Assembly (NCBI GenBank): GCA_024860865.1
Contig: JACRDV010000016.1
Span: forward strand, 1 to 6,773
From: Methanobacteriota archaeon
GTDB lineage: Archaea; JACRDV01
Reading direction: 5' to 3'
DNA: 6,773 bases
This document shows, in pieces, positions 1 to 5,281 of this stretch (position 1 is its first letter; each line of letters begins with the position of its first letter). Both the position numbers and the translations under genes were made by a program. The notes below the pieces were generated by a model. That model was not told where the DNA came from. It searched no databases and saw only the letters and a list, made by a program, of their open reading frames with translations.

Positions 1-2
1 AC

Positions 3-212
3 ACAGGGCAACTAGTGGGCGAAACAAAGTCCGCTGAGTTTATCGTACCTGCTGGCACCAAACCAGTGACAAGCCCGCCTGCAAGTTGGACCGTAATTTG
101 GGGCCATAAAGGATTCGATGTTAAGGGTCGGGTTTTTTACGACACAAAAAGTGGCCCTTCGTATCGTTACAAGACTGACGTGGCTTGGACTCACTTTGAT
201 GTGTATAGCTAG
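3..212 (+). CDS. C-terminal end of an unidentified protein, truncated by the window edge
   Basis: The reading frame is open from the first bases of the window to a TAG at 210-212, with no in-frame stop upstream, so this is most likely the last 69 or so codons of a longer gene. A GTG at 15 could be a start, but nothing resembling a ribosome-binding site can be judged there. The residues are rich in Ser, Thr, Gly, Pro and aromatics (for example SPPASWTVIWGHKGFDVKG and the ending DVAWTHFDVYS). There are no cysteines, no hydrophobic segment and no long charged helix, which suits a beta-rich, possibly secreted or surface domain, but I do not recognise the family. By hand count the segment is about 49% G+C, clearly above the neighbouring genes, which may mean recent acquisition or a viral or plasmid source. 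An oligo-T cluster follows. Confidence 0.5.
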   Translation, partial: TGQLVGETKSAEFIVPAGTKPVTSPPASWTVIWGHKGFDVKGRVFYDTKSGPSYRYKTDVAWTHFDVYS

Positions 213-273
213 AGAGGACTCTATAATCTCTCTTTGGTTAGTGATATAGCTTTAGCCAATGATTTGTACATAA

Positions 274-314
274 TTTTTTAGAACAAACTATTTTTTATAC
301 TTTTCAAATTTTTT
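274..314 (+). terminator. Oligo-T cluster, likely archaeal terminator for the left-edge gene
   Basis: Three separate runs of six T lie on the plus strand at 274-279, 291-296 and 309-314, downstream of the stop at 212. Clustered oligo-T tracts are the usual intrinsic termination signal in archaea. A short imperfect hairpin, AGAGAG (211-216) with CTCTCT (228-233), sits just after the stop but is weak. The rest of 213-385 shows no gene. Confidence 0.5.
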
Positions 315-385
315 ATGAAACTTTTATATTAAATTTTACCAAGAGAGGCGGGTTTGTTGCTGATTTTAGTTCCTACGAAATTTTA

Positions 386-784
386 TCAGATGTACCCTAA
401 AAGTTCTAAATGAGATTTTTTTCGAAGATAAATCACGGGAATACCAATTTCTCTCGCTTTTTTTCTTAAGTTTTTATCATTACTGCAAAGTACAGCTTTG
501 TTATTCAGCGCATATTCAATTAGCAACTCATCTATAGGCTTTGTTGTTCTTAGAGGGATTACTCGACAATTGTTTGCTAAGTTCAAAGCGATATCTGCAG
601 CTTTTCTTTCTAAAGATTTTTTAGAGCTCTCTTTTATTCTTTTCAACTCATCCAGTATAGGAGATAAAACTACTAACTCATAGGCAACTGGTAACAATCT
701 TTCAGTCTCTTTGAATATATCAACTTTGAACTGGGCTGGTATCATGAGGAAATTTGAATCTAATACAACTATTCTCTTAGCCAT
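386..784 (-). CDS. Fcf1/Utp24-like PIN-domain protein (archaeal VapC9-type PIN family)
   Basis: A 132-residue single PIN domain. The N-terminus, VVLDSNFLMIPAQFKVDIF, matches the archaeal Fcf1/Utp24-like group, in which the first catalytic Asp is followed by a conserved LMIPAQF stretch. The expected metal-binding acids are present: Asp9, Glu46 in ILDEL, Asp85 in PIDELL and Asp103 in CSNDKNLR, and the usual ending IPVIYLRKKSHLE is intact. Eukaryotic relatives are nucleases of pre-rRNA processing; archaeal members are presumed RNA nucleases, so a role in rRNA processing or RNA decay is inference. Archaeal members often lie beside aIF2-gamma and RNA polymerase subunit genes; here the gene stands alone with no antitoxin partner. 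The ATG at 784 has a TATA-like box (814-823) about 30 bases upstream and only a weak AGGGA, so the leader is short. It is divergent from the aminotransferase. Confidence 0.85.
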   Translation of the reverse strand: MAKRIVVLDSNFLMIPAQFKVDIFKETERLLPVAYELVVLSPILDELKRIKESSKKSLERKAADIALNLANNCRVIPLRTTKPIDELLIEYALNNKAVLCSNDKNLRKKAREIGIPVIYLRKKSHLELLGYI

Positions 785-813
785 TTCGAATCCCTATTAA
801 TTTTTTTCTTGTG

Positions 814-823
814 AAAATTTAAA
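814..823 (-). promoter_or_regulatory. TATA-like box for the PIN gene at 386-784
   Basis: Read on the minus strand this is TTTAAATTTT preceded by GCGC, centred about 34 bases before the ATG at 784. That predicts a transcript start about 8-10 bases before the start codon, so an almost leaderless mRNA. Assigned by position and composition only. Confidence 0.5.
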
Positions 824-849
824 GCGCTTTTTCATTTATTTGTTAAAGC

Positions 850-859
850 TTTAATATTT
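850..859 (+). promoter_or_regulatory. TATA-like box for the aminotransferase
   Basis: TTTAATATTT lies about 42 bases before the ATG at 897, predicting a transcript start near 880, which leaves room for the GGTGAT site. A TTG at 858 could formally start the protein 13 codons earlier, but it would lie inside this box, so it is unlikely to be translated. Confidence 0.5.
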
Positions 860-887
860 GGGGCACCAATTCTATCCTACTAAGGTT

Positions 888-893
888 GGTGAT
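888..893 (+). promoter_or_regulatory. Ribosome-binding site GGTGAT deciding the aminotransferase start
   Basis: GGTGAT matches the central part of the archaeal anti-Shine-Dalgarno complement (AGGAGGTGATC) and sits three bases before the ATG at 897, an alignment that puts the core at normal spacing. The DUF4258 gene at 5278-5514 uses a similar GTGAT with the same 3-base gap. Confidence 0.6.
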
Positions 894-896
894 TAT

Positions 897-2042
897 ATGA
901 CACTTGAAAAAACACTTCTAATGATACCGGGTCCTGTAAACGTTTCGCCCAGGGTTTTAAGGGCTATGGCAAAACCTGTTATAAACCATAGAAGCCCCGA
1001 ATTTGGCAAACGAACTTTAGAAATCAATGAAATGTTAAAAAAGGTCTTCAAAACTAACAATGACATTATTATTTTAACTTCCTCTGGGACTGGTGGAGTT
1101 GAGGCTGCGCTCGCGAACACAATTAAAGCTGGTGACAAAGTTTTAGTTTGTGTAAATGGTGCTTTTGGAGAAAGAGCCCGGAATATTGCAGAAGTTTACA
1201 ACGCAGATATTATAGATGTTAACGCTGATTGGGGCAAGGCAATCAGTTCAAAAGATGTTAAAGAAAAACTTACTCAAGATACAAAAGCTGTTGTAATGGT
1301 CTATAACGAAACCTCTACTGGAGTTCAAAATCCCATAGGAGAAGTTGGAGAAATCGTAAAGCAAACCAATACTCTATTCATTGTTGATGCTATTTCAGGA
1401 CTCGGCGGTCATTATGTTGGTGTCGATGAATTTGGAATTGATATTTGTGTAGTTGGTTCTCAAAAGTGCTTGGCAGCTCCGCCAGGATTAGCTTTTGTCT
1501 CGATATCTTCTAAAGCTTGGAAAGTAATTGAATTAAATAAACCAAGAAGTCTGTACTTTGATTTAGTTAGAGCAAAGAGTTTTTTGCAAAAAGATCCGCC
1601 ACAGACTCCATTTACTCCAGCAGTCTCAACTTTCTATGGATTACATGAGGCCCTTAAGATAGTAGAAGAAGAAGGTTTAGAAAATTGGATTAAAAGGCAT
1701 GAGATAATAGCAAAGGCTACCAGAGAAGGCATCAAAGCAATGGGATTAGAATTATTTGCTGATGAAAAAGTGGCTTCAAATACTGTGACTCCGATAAAAT
1801 ATCCAGCGGGAATTAATGATAAAGAATTTAGAAAAACTATGCGAACGAAATATCTTGTTGAGGTAGCTGGTGGCCAAAAACAGCTTTCTGGGAAAATCTT
1901 TAGGATCGGGCACCTAGGCACTGTTACATCGAGCGATATAATTAGCACACTTTCTGCAGTAGAAATGGCGATGAATGATTTTGGGATTAAAATTGAGCCT
2001 GGAGTTGGGTTATCTGCAGCTCAAAGGGTATTTAGAGGTTAA
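897..2042 (+). CDS. Class V (PLP) aminotransferase, alanine/serine-glyoxylate/pyruvate type
   Basis: A 381-residue fold-type I pyridoxal-phosphate enzyme of full family length. It opens with LMIPGPVNVSPRVLRAM, the hallmark start of the alanine-glyoxylate/serine-pyruvate group, followed by NHRSPEF (30-36), the phosphate-binding SSGTGG (62-67), the cofactor-contacting Asp164 in FIVDAISGLGG, and the Schiff-base Lys190 in VGSQKCLAAPPGLA. PFTPAVS (238-244) and Arg336 in FRIGHLG, which binds the substrate carboxylate in relatives, complete the site. Family members move an amino group from serine, alanine or aspartate to glyoxylate or pyruvate, and some archaeal class V relatives are reported to act on phosphoserine, so the exact substrate cannot be read here. 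No serA or serB lies in the window. It is cytoplasmic and apparently monocistronic. ATG 897 was chosen because of the GGTGAT site and because the upstream TTG at 858 falls in the promoter. Confidence 0.92.
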   Translation: MTLEKTLLMIPGPVNVSPRVLRAMAKPVINHRSPEFGKRTLEINEMLKKVFKTNNDIIILTSSGTGGVEAALANTIKAGDKVLVCVNGAFGERARNIAEVYNADIIDVNADWGKAISSKDVKEKLTQDTKAVVMVYNETSTGVQNPIGEVGEIVKQTNTLFIVDAISGLGGHYVGVDEFGIDICVVGSQKCLAAPPGLAFVSISSKAWKVIELNKPRSLYFDLVRAKSFLQKDPPQTPFTPAVSTFYGLHEALKIVEEEGLENWIKRHEIIAKATREGIKAMGLELFADEKVASNTVTPIKYPAGINDKEFRKTMRTKYLVEVAGGQKQLSGKIFRIGHLGTVTSSDIISTLSAVEMAMNDFGIKIEPGVGLSAAQRVFRG

Positions 2043-2092
2043 TTTCCCGATATCGAAGAAACTTCATAGCTATAACTGCTCAATTTTATGAG

Positions 2093-2152
2093 TTTTTGGT
2101 CAAGGATATGTACTGGATTGAAATTGAGCTATTCAGAAAAGTGGGCATTTTT
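2093..2152 (+). terminator. Possible oligo-T terminator after the aminotransferase
   Basis: Two runs of five T (2093-2097 and 2148-2152) lie in the 156-base gap between the aminotransferase stop and the convergent PIN gene. They are shorter than the runs near 274-314, and no strong hairpin accompanies them. The rest of the gap shows no convincing gene. Confidence 0.3.
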
Positions 2153-2198
2153 AAAATTGCGCATTTCTTGAAGAGAAATGGGCTTAACATAAATTTTT

Positions 2199-2732
2199 TC
2201 ATAACTTTTCCAATTCTTTTTTAACTATCTCATAATCTTTTGGGCTTAATCTATAACCGGATTTGATCATATCTTCAAATGCTTGAATGACCAGTTTTTT
2301 CTTAACCAGTTTTCTCTTATAAAGTAGAATAAAGAGATATACACTTCCTCTTGTTTTGACGTCCATTACTTTAGCTATTTCTCTTCCTATGGCTTCATCT
2401 ATTATTGCAACTCCATTTTTTTCTTTAGCTAAAGCTATTGTAGCCGCCTCACCTTCGTGGAGAGGTTGTTTAAAGTTGGTAGCAGCATTTTTAACAAAAT
2501 TAAAAAATTTTTTATCTTTTAATTTAATTACAGTTATAATTTTATTTTCAACTAATTTTTCGATCATGTAAGCATCCAGAGCACCTTTCTCTTTTCCATT
2601 GATAACAACATCAACATAAACTTCCTCTGGGATTACTATTTCGTTGACAACTTTTTTAAGCTTTTTTAAAATCCAACTATAGCCTGCTTTGGTTAGGTGT
2701 ATCATTGGGCTTGCATTTAAAATAAGCTTCAT
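2199..2732 (-). CDS. DUF3368-type PIN-domain toxin (VapC-like)
   Basis: A 177-residue PIN-like protein of the DUF3368 group. It begins LILNASPMIHLTKAG, the standard opening of the family, with Asn6 at the position of the first acidic residue of classic VapC; Asn is frequent there in this group. The other expected acids are Glu37 (IPEEVYVDV), Glu93/Glu95 (LHEGEAATIALA) and Asp112 (AIIDEAIGREIA). The C-terminal part, TRGSVYLFILLYKRKLV followed by KSGYRLSPKDYEIV, fits the family tail. Relatives are predicted metal-dependent RNases that act as toxins with UPF0175 antitoxins. Its ATG overlaps the antitoxin stop as ATGA (2729-2732), so the two are probably translationally coupled. Nuclease activity is inferred, and Asn6 makes it less certain than for the PIN protein at 386-784. 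Confidence 0.85.
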   Translation of the reverse strand: MKLILNASPMIHLTKAGYSWILKKLKKVVNEIVIPEEVYVDVVINGKEKGALDAYMIEKLVENKIITVIKLKDKKFFNFVKNAATNFKQPLHEGEAATIALAKEKNGVAIIDEAIGREIAKVMDVKTRGSVYLFILLYKRKLVKKKLVIQAFEDMIKSGYRLSPKDYEIVKKELEKL

Positions 2733-3031
2733 TCCTTTAGCCCGGCTTTTATATCTTCGATTATGTCTTTGGCTTTAATCGGTAAGGAGATTCCTTTTTT
2801 CTCAGTTAAATCTAGCATATCCCAAATCGTCACTTCTGCCATTTTGGCTGCTTTCCATAGGGTGATTTTTCCCTGCTGCAGGAGTTGCAACGCGAGGTCT
2901 TTTTTCCATTCCTTTATCCCTTTCTCGAGCATTTTCCTGAGCGCGTCAGATTTACTTAATGCTTCTATTTCCGTAATTTTCTCTAATTCTCTCCACAAGT
3001 CTTTGGATATTCTCATTGCTACGGTTTCCAT
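2729..3031 (-). CDS. RHH-UPF0175 antitoxin, partner of the DUF3368 PIN protein
   Basis: A 100-residue two-part protein. Residues 1-43 (METVAMRISKDLWRELEKI and the following helices with SKSDALRKMLEKGIKEW) look like a ribbon-helix-helix DNA-binding domain. Residues 46-86 (LQLLQQGKITLWKAAKMAEV, then TIWDMLDL and GISLP) match UPF0175, which resembles a small helix-turn-helix. Such proteins are the usual upstream partner of DUF3368 PIN toxins: they would neutralise the toxin and repress their own promoter. The ATG at 3031 is preferred over the ATG at 3070 because GAGG lies 9-12 bases before it and because the 13 extra residues do not fit the RHH strand. AATTAGCT repeats upstream are candidate operators. 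The 4-base overlap with the toxin supports a single operon. Confidence 0.85.
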   Translation of the reverse strand: METVAMRISKDLWRELEKITEIEALSKSDALRKMLEKGIKEWKKDLALQLLQQGKITLWKAAKMAEVTIWDMLDLTEKKGISLPIKAKDIIEDIKAGLKE

Positions 3032-3039
3032 ATTGCTTT

Positions 3040-3043
3040 CCTC
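3040..3043 (-). promoter_or_regulatory. Ribosome-binding site GAGG selecting the antitoxin start at 3031
   Basis: On the minus strand GAGG is followed by eight bases and then ATG (3031). No comparable site precedes the other in-frame ATG at 3070, so the shorter protein is preferred. Confidence 0.55.
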
Positions 3044-3068
3044 GTTTACATATGCAACAATTGCAAAC

Positions 3069-3078
3069 ATAAATTTTT
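3069..3078 (-). promoter_or_regulatory. TATA-like box for the UPF0175/PIN operon
   Basis: Minus-strand AAAAATTTAT lies about 42 bases before the ATG at 3031, predicting a start near 3048 and a short leader containing the GAGG site. It overlaps the rejected ATG at 3070, which further argues against that start. Confidence 0.35.
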
Positions 3079-3104
3079 CGATTTGACAGTGAAAAAAGTT
3101 AAAA

Positions 3105-3156
3105 AATTAGCTATTGAACACAATTAGCTTGATGTTTGTTTTTGAAATAGCTATTT
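3105..3156 (-). repeat. AATTAGCT direct repeats and an AAATAGCTATTT palindrome, candidate operator
   Basis: AATTAGCT occurs exactly at 3105-3112 and 3122-3129 (17 bases apart), and a variant, AAATAGCT, at 3145-3152 is half of the perfect 12-base palindrome 3145-3156. The cluster lies just upstream of the TATA-like box of the antitoxin gene, as expected for sites bound by an RHH repressor. The palindrome also covers the stop codon of the gene at 3151-3552. AT-rich chance repetition cannot be excluded. Confidence 0.35.
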
Positions 3157-3552
3157 AACATCTAACCAAAAATGTACTTCTCGATAAGGCTCTGAGCTAG
3201 TTTGATTGTAAAGATCAACTTCAACTTTAGCTTTCCCAGCGATATTTGGTGTGATTGTTAAAACTTTTGTGTAATTTTGGCCATCTGCAAGGCTGAGCCA
3301 TCCTCTATCAACTTGTGCCCCATTTTGCTTAACAGTATAAATATAATTCATTACCCGACCTTCATGGTTTGTGACTCCAATTGTGAAGCTCAGCGGTTTT
3401 CCAATAATTCCGGTTTTTGGAATGCTTTTTGGCTCAATCCAAAATTCAGTAAAAGTTTCCTTTGGGTGAGGTGTATGTAAAGCATATGCTATAAGTCCCG
3501 CAAAAGCAATGATTGTTGCAACGGCTATTATATTAATTGTTCTTTCTTTCAT
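3151..3552 (-). CDS. Membrane-anchored extracytoplasmic protein with a beta-sandwich (DUF1616-like) domain
   Basis: About 133 residues. A short charged N-terminus (MKERT) is followed by a hydrophobic segment, INIIAVATIIAFAGLIAYAL, an uncleaved signal anchor that would leave the rest outside the cell. The remaining roughly 100 residues are beta-rich: FTEFWIEPKSIP, then GKPLSFTIGVTNHEGRVMNY, then YTKVLTITPNIAGKAKVEVDLY and a final REVHFWLDVK. The order "FTEF...G.P....IGV.NHE" resembles the extracellular part of archaeal DUF1616 membrane proteins, a family without a known role. ATG 3552 is preferred to ATG 3558 because AGGA sits at usable spacing only from 3552; the alternative adds two residues. 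A TATA-like box lies at 3591-3600. It appears monocistronic, with its stop inside the repeat cluster upstream of the antitoxin operon, so the two may be transcribed one after the other. Confidence 0.72.
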   Translation of the reverse strand: MKERTINIIAVATIIAFAGLIAYALHTPHPKETFTEFWIEPKSIPKTGIIGKPLSFTIGVTNHEGRVMNYIYTVKQNGAQVDRGWLSLADGQNYTKVLTITPNIAGKAKVEVDLYNQTSSEPYREVHFWLDVK

Positions 3553-3590
3553 CTTCATTTCCTATTTTTTAAAAATAGATTGCAAAATTC

Positions 3591-3600
3591 ATTTTAAAGC
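3591..3600 (-). promoter_or_regulatory. TATA-like box for the membrane-anchored protein gene
   Basis: Minus-strand GCTTTAAAAT is centred about 40 bases before ATG 3552. Between it and the gene lies an AT-only near-palindrome (TATTTTT-T-AAAAATA, 3563-3577), close to the predicted start of transcription. Confidence 0.4.
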
Positions 3601-3676
3601 TCGAATATTTTCTAATATTTTTATAGATCACTAGTAAAATACCGTTTGCTTTATTTAGCTTATGGTAAATTGTAAA

Positions 3677-3736
3677 TCACAAATACCTTCGGTCGCTGCA
3701 AGGCAGGGTTGGACTTGAGCTTACAAGTATTTGTGA
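3677..3736. ncRNA. Candidate structured RNA: perfect 10-bp hairpin with a GC-rich head
   Basis: TCACAAATAC (3677-3686) is perfectly complementary to GTATTTGTGA (3727-3736). The 40-base interior is much richer in G+C than its surroundings and can fold further: GGTC (3691-3694) with GACT (3712-3715, one G-U pair) and CTGC (3696-3699) with GCAG (3703-3706) around an AAG loop. This gives one jointed hairpin of three stems. No box C/D pair, no ANA box after the lower stem and no tRNA T-loop is present, so it does not fit the common archaeal guide RNAs. It could instead be a leader element or a mobile-element end. Strand is undetermined. Confidence 0.35.
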
Positions 3737-3951
3737 GTTTCTTTTGCAACTTCTGCCAACTCCTAATTTTAACGCAAAAAGAGACATGAAAGTATGCTGC
3801 CATTTAAAACAAACAAACCCAGAAATACTATTTAACTACCTAGGTTTTAACAGATTTTATAGCAATGGGAAGGTTGAAATTTATACCACCGTGGGTATTA
3901 AATCCCTAAAAGAAAAAATTATTTATCATAATATGATTATAAAATCCTAAT
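3737..3951. other. Gene-poor stretch upstream of the nucleotidyltransferase gene
   Basis: Together with 3601-3676 this forms most of a 400-base stretch without a confident gene. A plus-strand frame beginning at TTG 3744 or ATG 3786 runs to a TAA at 3948-3950, one base before the nucleotidyltransferase ATG. The shorter version would be a 54-residue protein (MKVCCHLKQTNPEILFNYL at its start). It matches nothing I recognise and lacks a ribosome-binding site. A weak interrupted palindrome, TACCACCGTGGGTA (3885-3898), could be a regulator site. Confidence 0.3.
3919..3926 (+). promoter_or_regulatory. TATA-like box for the nucleotidyltransferase/HEPN operon
   Basis: TTATTTAT is centred about 29 bases before ATG 3952, and no Shine-Dalgarno-like sequence precedes that ATG. 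This suggests a leaderless or nearly leaderless transcript. Confidence 0.4.
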
Positions 3952-4536
3952 ATGATGAAAATCTTAGATGAAGTATTAGGCTCTGGAACCAAAATTCGAG
4001 CCCTTAGAGTTCTTGTGCTTAACCCAACAGAATCTTACTATGAAACTGAGCTCGCAAACTTAGCAAGTGTCCCACAATCTAGTTTACATGTTGAAATTGA
4101 AATTTGGTATGAAATCGGGCTTGTAAATATAATCAAAATGGGTAAACTAAATTTTATTTCGATTGATCAAACCCACTGGTTATATCCTATTTTGAAAAAA
4201 TTATTTGAATCTGAGAAATTCGCAATAGAGAAAGCAATTCAAGAATTTGTTTATAAAATCAAACAAGAACTTGGCTCTGATATTAAAAAAATTGTTATAT
4301 TCGGTTCGGCAGCTCGAAAAGAGATGCGAGTACTAAGCGATATTGATATCATAATTGTTGTATCTAATAAAGCTAATTTAAAAATTGTTGAAGATAAACT
4401 TGCTGAGATCAGGTTGCTCTTTTTAAATAAACATTTTTGGTTTGAAACTATTGTTTACTCAGAATCAGAGTTTAGCAACGAATCTCAATCACTCTTTTTA
4501 AGAAATGTAAGGACAGAAGGCATAGTTTATGAATGA
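3952..4536 (+). CDS. Winged-helix plus MNT-type nucleotidyltransferase, partner of HEPN
   Basis: A 194-residue protein in two parts. Residues 1-85 form a winged helix-turn-helix (ILDEVLGSGTKIRALRVLVL, then helices around SYYETELANLASVPQSSLH and the wing VNIIKMGKLNFISI), probably DNA-binding. Residues 88-194 are a minimal pol-beta-like nucleotidyltransferase with the signature VIFGSAARKEMRVLSDIDII: Gly118-Ser119, then Asp130 and Asp132. The third carboxylate is probably Glu165 in FETIVYS. MNT proteins act as antitoxins to HEPN partners, and in characterised pairs they AMPylate the HEPN protein; whether that chemistry applies here is inference. The added winged helix suggests it also regulates its own promoter. 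It overlaps the HEPN gene by 8 bases. ATGATG gives two possible starts; the first suits leaderless initiation. Confidence 0.87.
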   Translation: MMKILDEVLGSGTKIRALRVLVLNPTESYYETELANLASVPQSSLHVEIEIWYEIGLVNIIKMGKLNFISIDQTHWLYPILKKLFESEKFAIEKAIQEFVYKIKQELGSDIKKIVIFGSAARKEMRVLSDIDIIIVVSNKANLKIVEDKLAEIRLLFLNKHFWFETIVYSESEFSNESQSLFLRNVRTEGIVYE

Positions 4537-4897
4537 GATTTCCGAAATTAAAGATTATTTAACAATAGCAAAAAGAGATTTTGAAACAGCAACAAAAATT
4601 TTAGAATATAACCCAGATGTATCAATTTTCATATTTATATTGGCGATGGAAGCAGCCGCTAAAAGCATTTTAGTTTCTAAAGGCGTTGCAAGATTGCCAA
4701 AAACACACATGGGTTTATTTAGCCTTTTAAGGGAAAGTGTAGCTGAACTGGGAGGTCTCCTTAAGGATTATTCAAAAATTTTGGCCATGCGAGCAAAAGC
4801 TGGTTATAGAACTAAACCTGTCTACGATGTGAATCAGGCAGCACAAGTTCAGGCTAAAGTTAAGGTTTTTATTGAGACAGTTGAACGCTTAGTTTAG
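4529..4897 (+). CDS. HEPN-domain protein, partner of the nucleotidyltransferase
   Basis: A 122-residue all-helical protein matching the HEPN family: IKDYLTIAKRDFETATKIL (7-25), then IFIFILAMEAAAKSILVSKG (33-52), PKTHMGLFSLLRE (57-69) and the C-terminal helix VNQAAQVQAKVKVFIETVERL. RNase HEPN proteins carry R-x4-6-H near the start of the last helix. Here the matching region, RAKAGYRTKPVYDV (88-101), has no His: Arg94-x4-Tyr99 takes its place, and Arg88 is likewise not followed by His. The only His, His60, is elsewhere. It may therefore lack the classical RNase activity and act instead as a binding partner or modified substrate, although this R...YD form is familiar in archaeal HEPN proteins paired with nucleotidyltransferases. 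The start is ATG 4529, inside the end of the preceding gene, which implies translational coupling. Confidence 0.85.
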   Translation: MNEISEIKDYLTIAKRDFETATKILEYNPDVSIFIFILAMEAAAKSILVSKGVARLPKTHMGLFSLLRESVAELGGLLKDYSKILAMRAKAGYRTKPVYDVNQAAQVQAKVKVFIETVERLV

Positions 4898-4936
4898 CTT
4901 CTATTCAGCAATTCTCTATTTCTAACCTACTCTAGA

Positions 4937-5281
4937 TTACTTTTCAATAGCTTCAACTAAAAAGCGCCTATTATCTAAAGGAATTAACTTTACTTTCTTT
5001 CCTTTTACTATGTTTAGGTGGTGTGCTAGATCTTCAGGGATATTTATTACCAATGATCGGCCCGAAATAGTAATTTTTCTTTCAAAGGCAAAAATATGGG
5101 CTTTTAATTGTTCTGTTCGCTTTTCAATTTCTTCAACTTGTTCTGGCGTGAAAATGAATTCACGGCATTTAGGGCATTCAAAGGCTTTTACATTGCGAAG
5201 CGGAAAACCTTCTATATACTCATATGTATCCAAAACAATCTCCTTAGCATTTTTGCCACATTTTTTACAAATCAATTTCAT
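4937..5281 (-). CDS. YgiT-type zinc-finger plus AbrB-domain antitoxin
   Basis: A 114-residue protein. The N-terminal zinc finger has Cys5-x2-Cys8 (ICKKCGK) and Cys36-x2-Cys39 (FECPKCREF), the four-Cys YgiT/MqsA-like pattern, with the usual TPEQVEEIEKR helix after it. The C-terminal part (about 68-110) is a SpoVT/AbrB swapped-hairpin DNA-binding domain: RKITISGRSLVINIPEDLAH, then NIVKGKKVKLIPLDNRRFLVE. In MqsA the zinc domain binds the toxin and a separate helix-turn-helix binds DNA; here AbrB takes that second role. Its ATG at 5281 overlaps the DUF4258 stop as ATGA and has GGAG nine bases upstream, so I prefer it to the TTG at 5296. The toxin-first order resembles mqsRA. It probably represses the operon through the palindrome at 5529-5547. 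Confidence 0.87.
   Translation of the reverse strand: MKLICKKCGKNAKEIVLDTYEYIEGFPLRNVKAFECPKCREFIFTPEQVEEIEKRTEQLKAHIFAFERKITISGRSLVINIPEDLAHHLNIVKGKKVKLIPLDNRRFLVEAIEK

Noticed and set aside
858-896. Upstream TTG start adding 13 residues to the aminotransferase
   Set aside because: It falls inside the TATA-like box, and the family begins near LMIPGPVNV; ATG 897 has a GGTGAT site.
893-1948. Minus-strand frames opposite the aminotransferase
   Set aside because: Shadows of a strongly supported gene; their translations show no family features.
2108-2224. 38-residue plus-strand frame starting MYWIEIELFRKVGIF
   Set aside because: It runs antisense into the end of the PIN gene, has poor ribosome-binding spacing and no recognisable family.
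2763-3086. Hydrophobic plus-strand frame opposite the antitoxin
   Set aside because: An antisense shadow of the RHH-UPF0175 gene; its Ser/Phe/Ile-rich composition is what the complement of Lys/Glu codons gives.
3786-3950. 54-residue frame just before the nucleotidyltransferase gene
   Set aside because: No ribosome-binding site, promoter or recognisable similarity. Only the tight spacing to the next gene favours it, so it is mentioned in the intergenic entry but not called as a gene.
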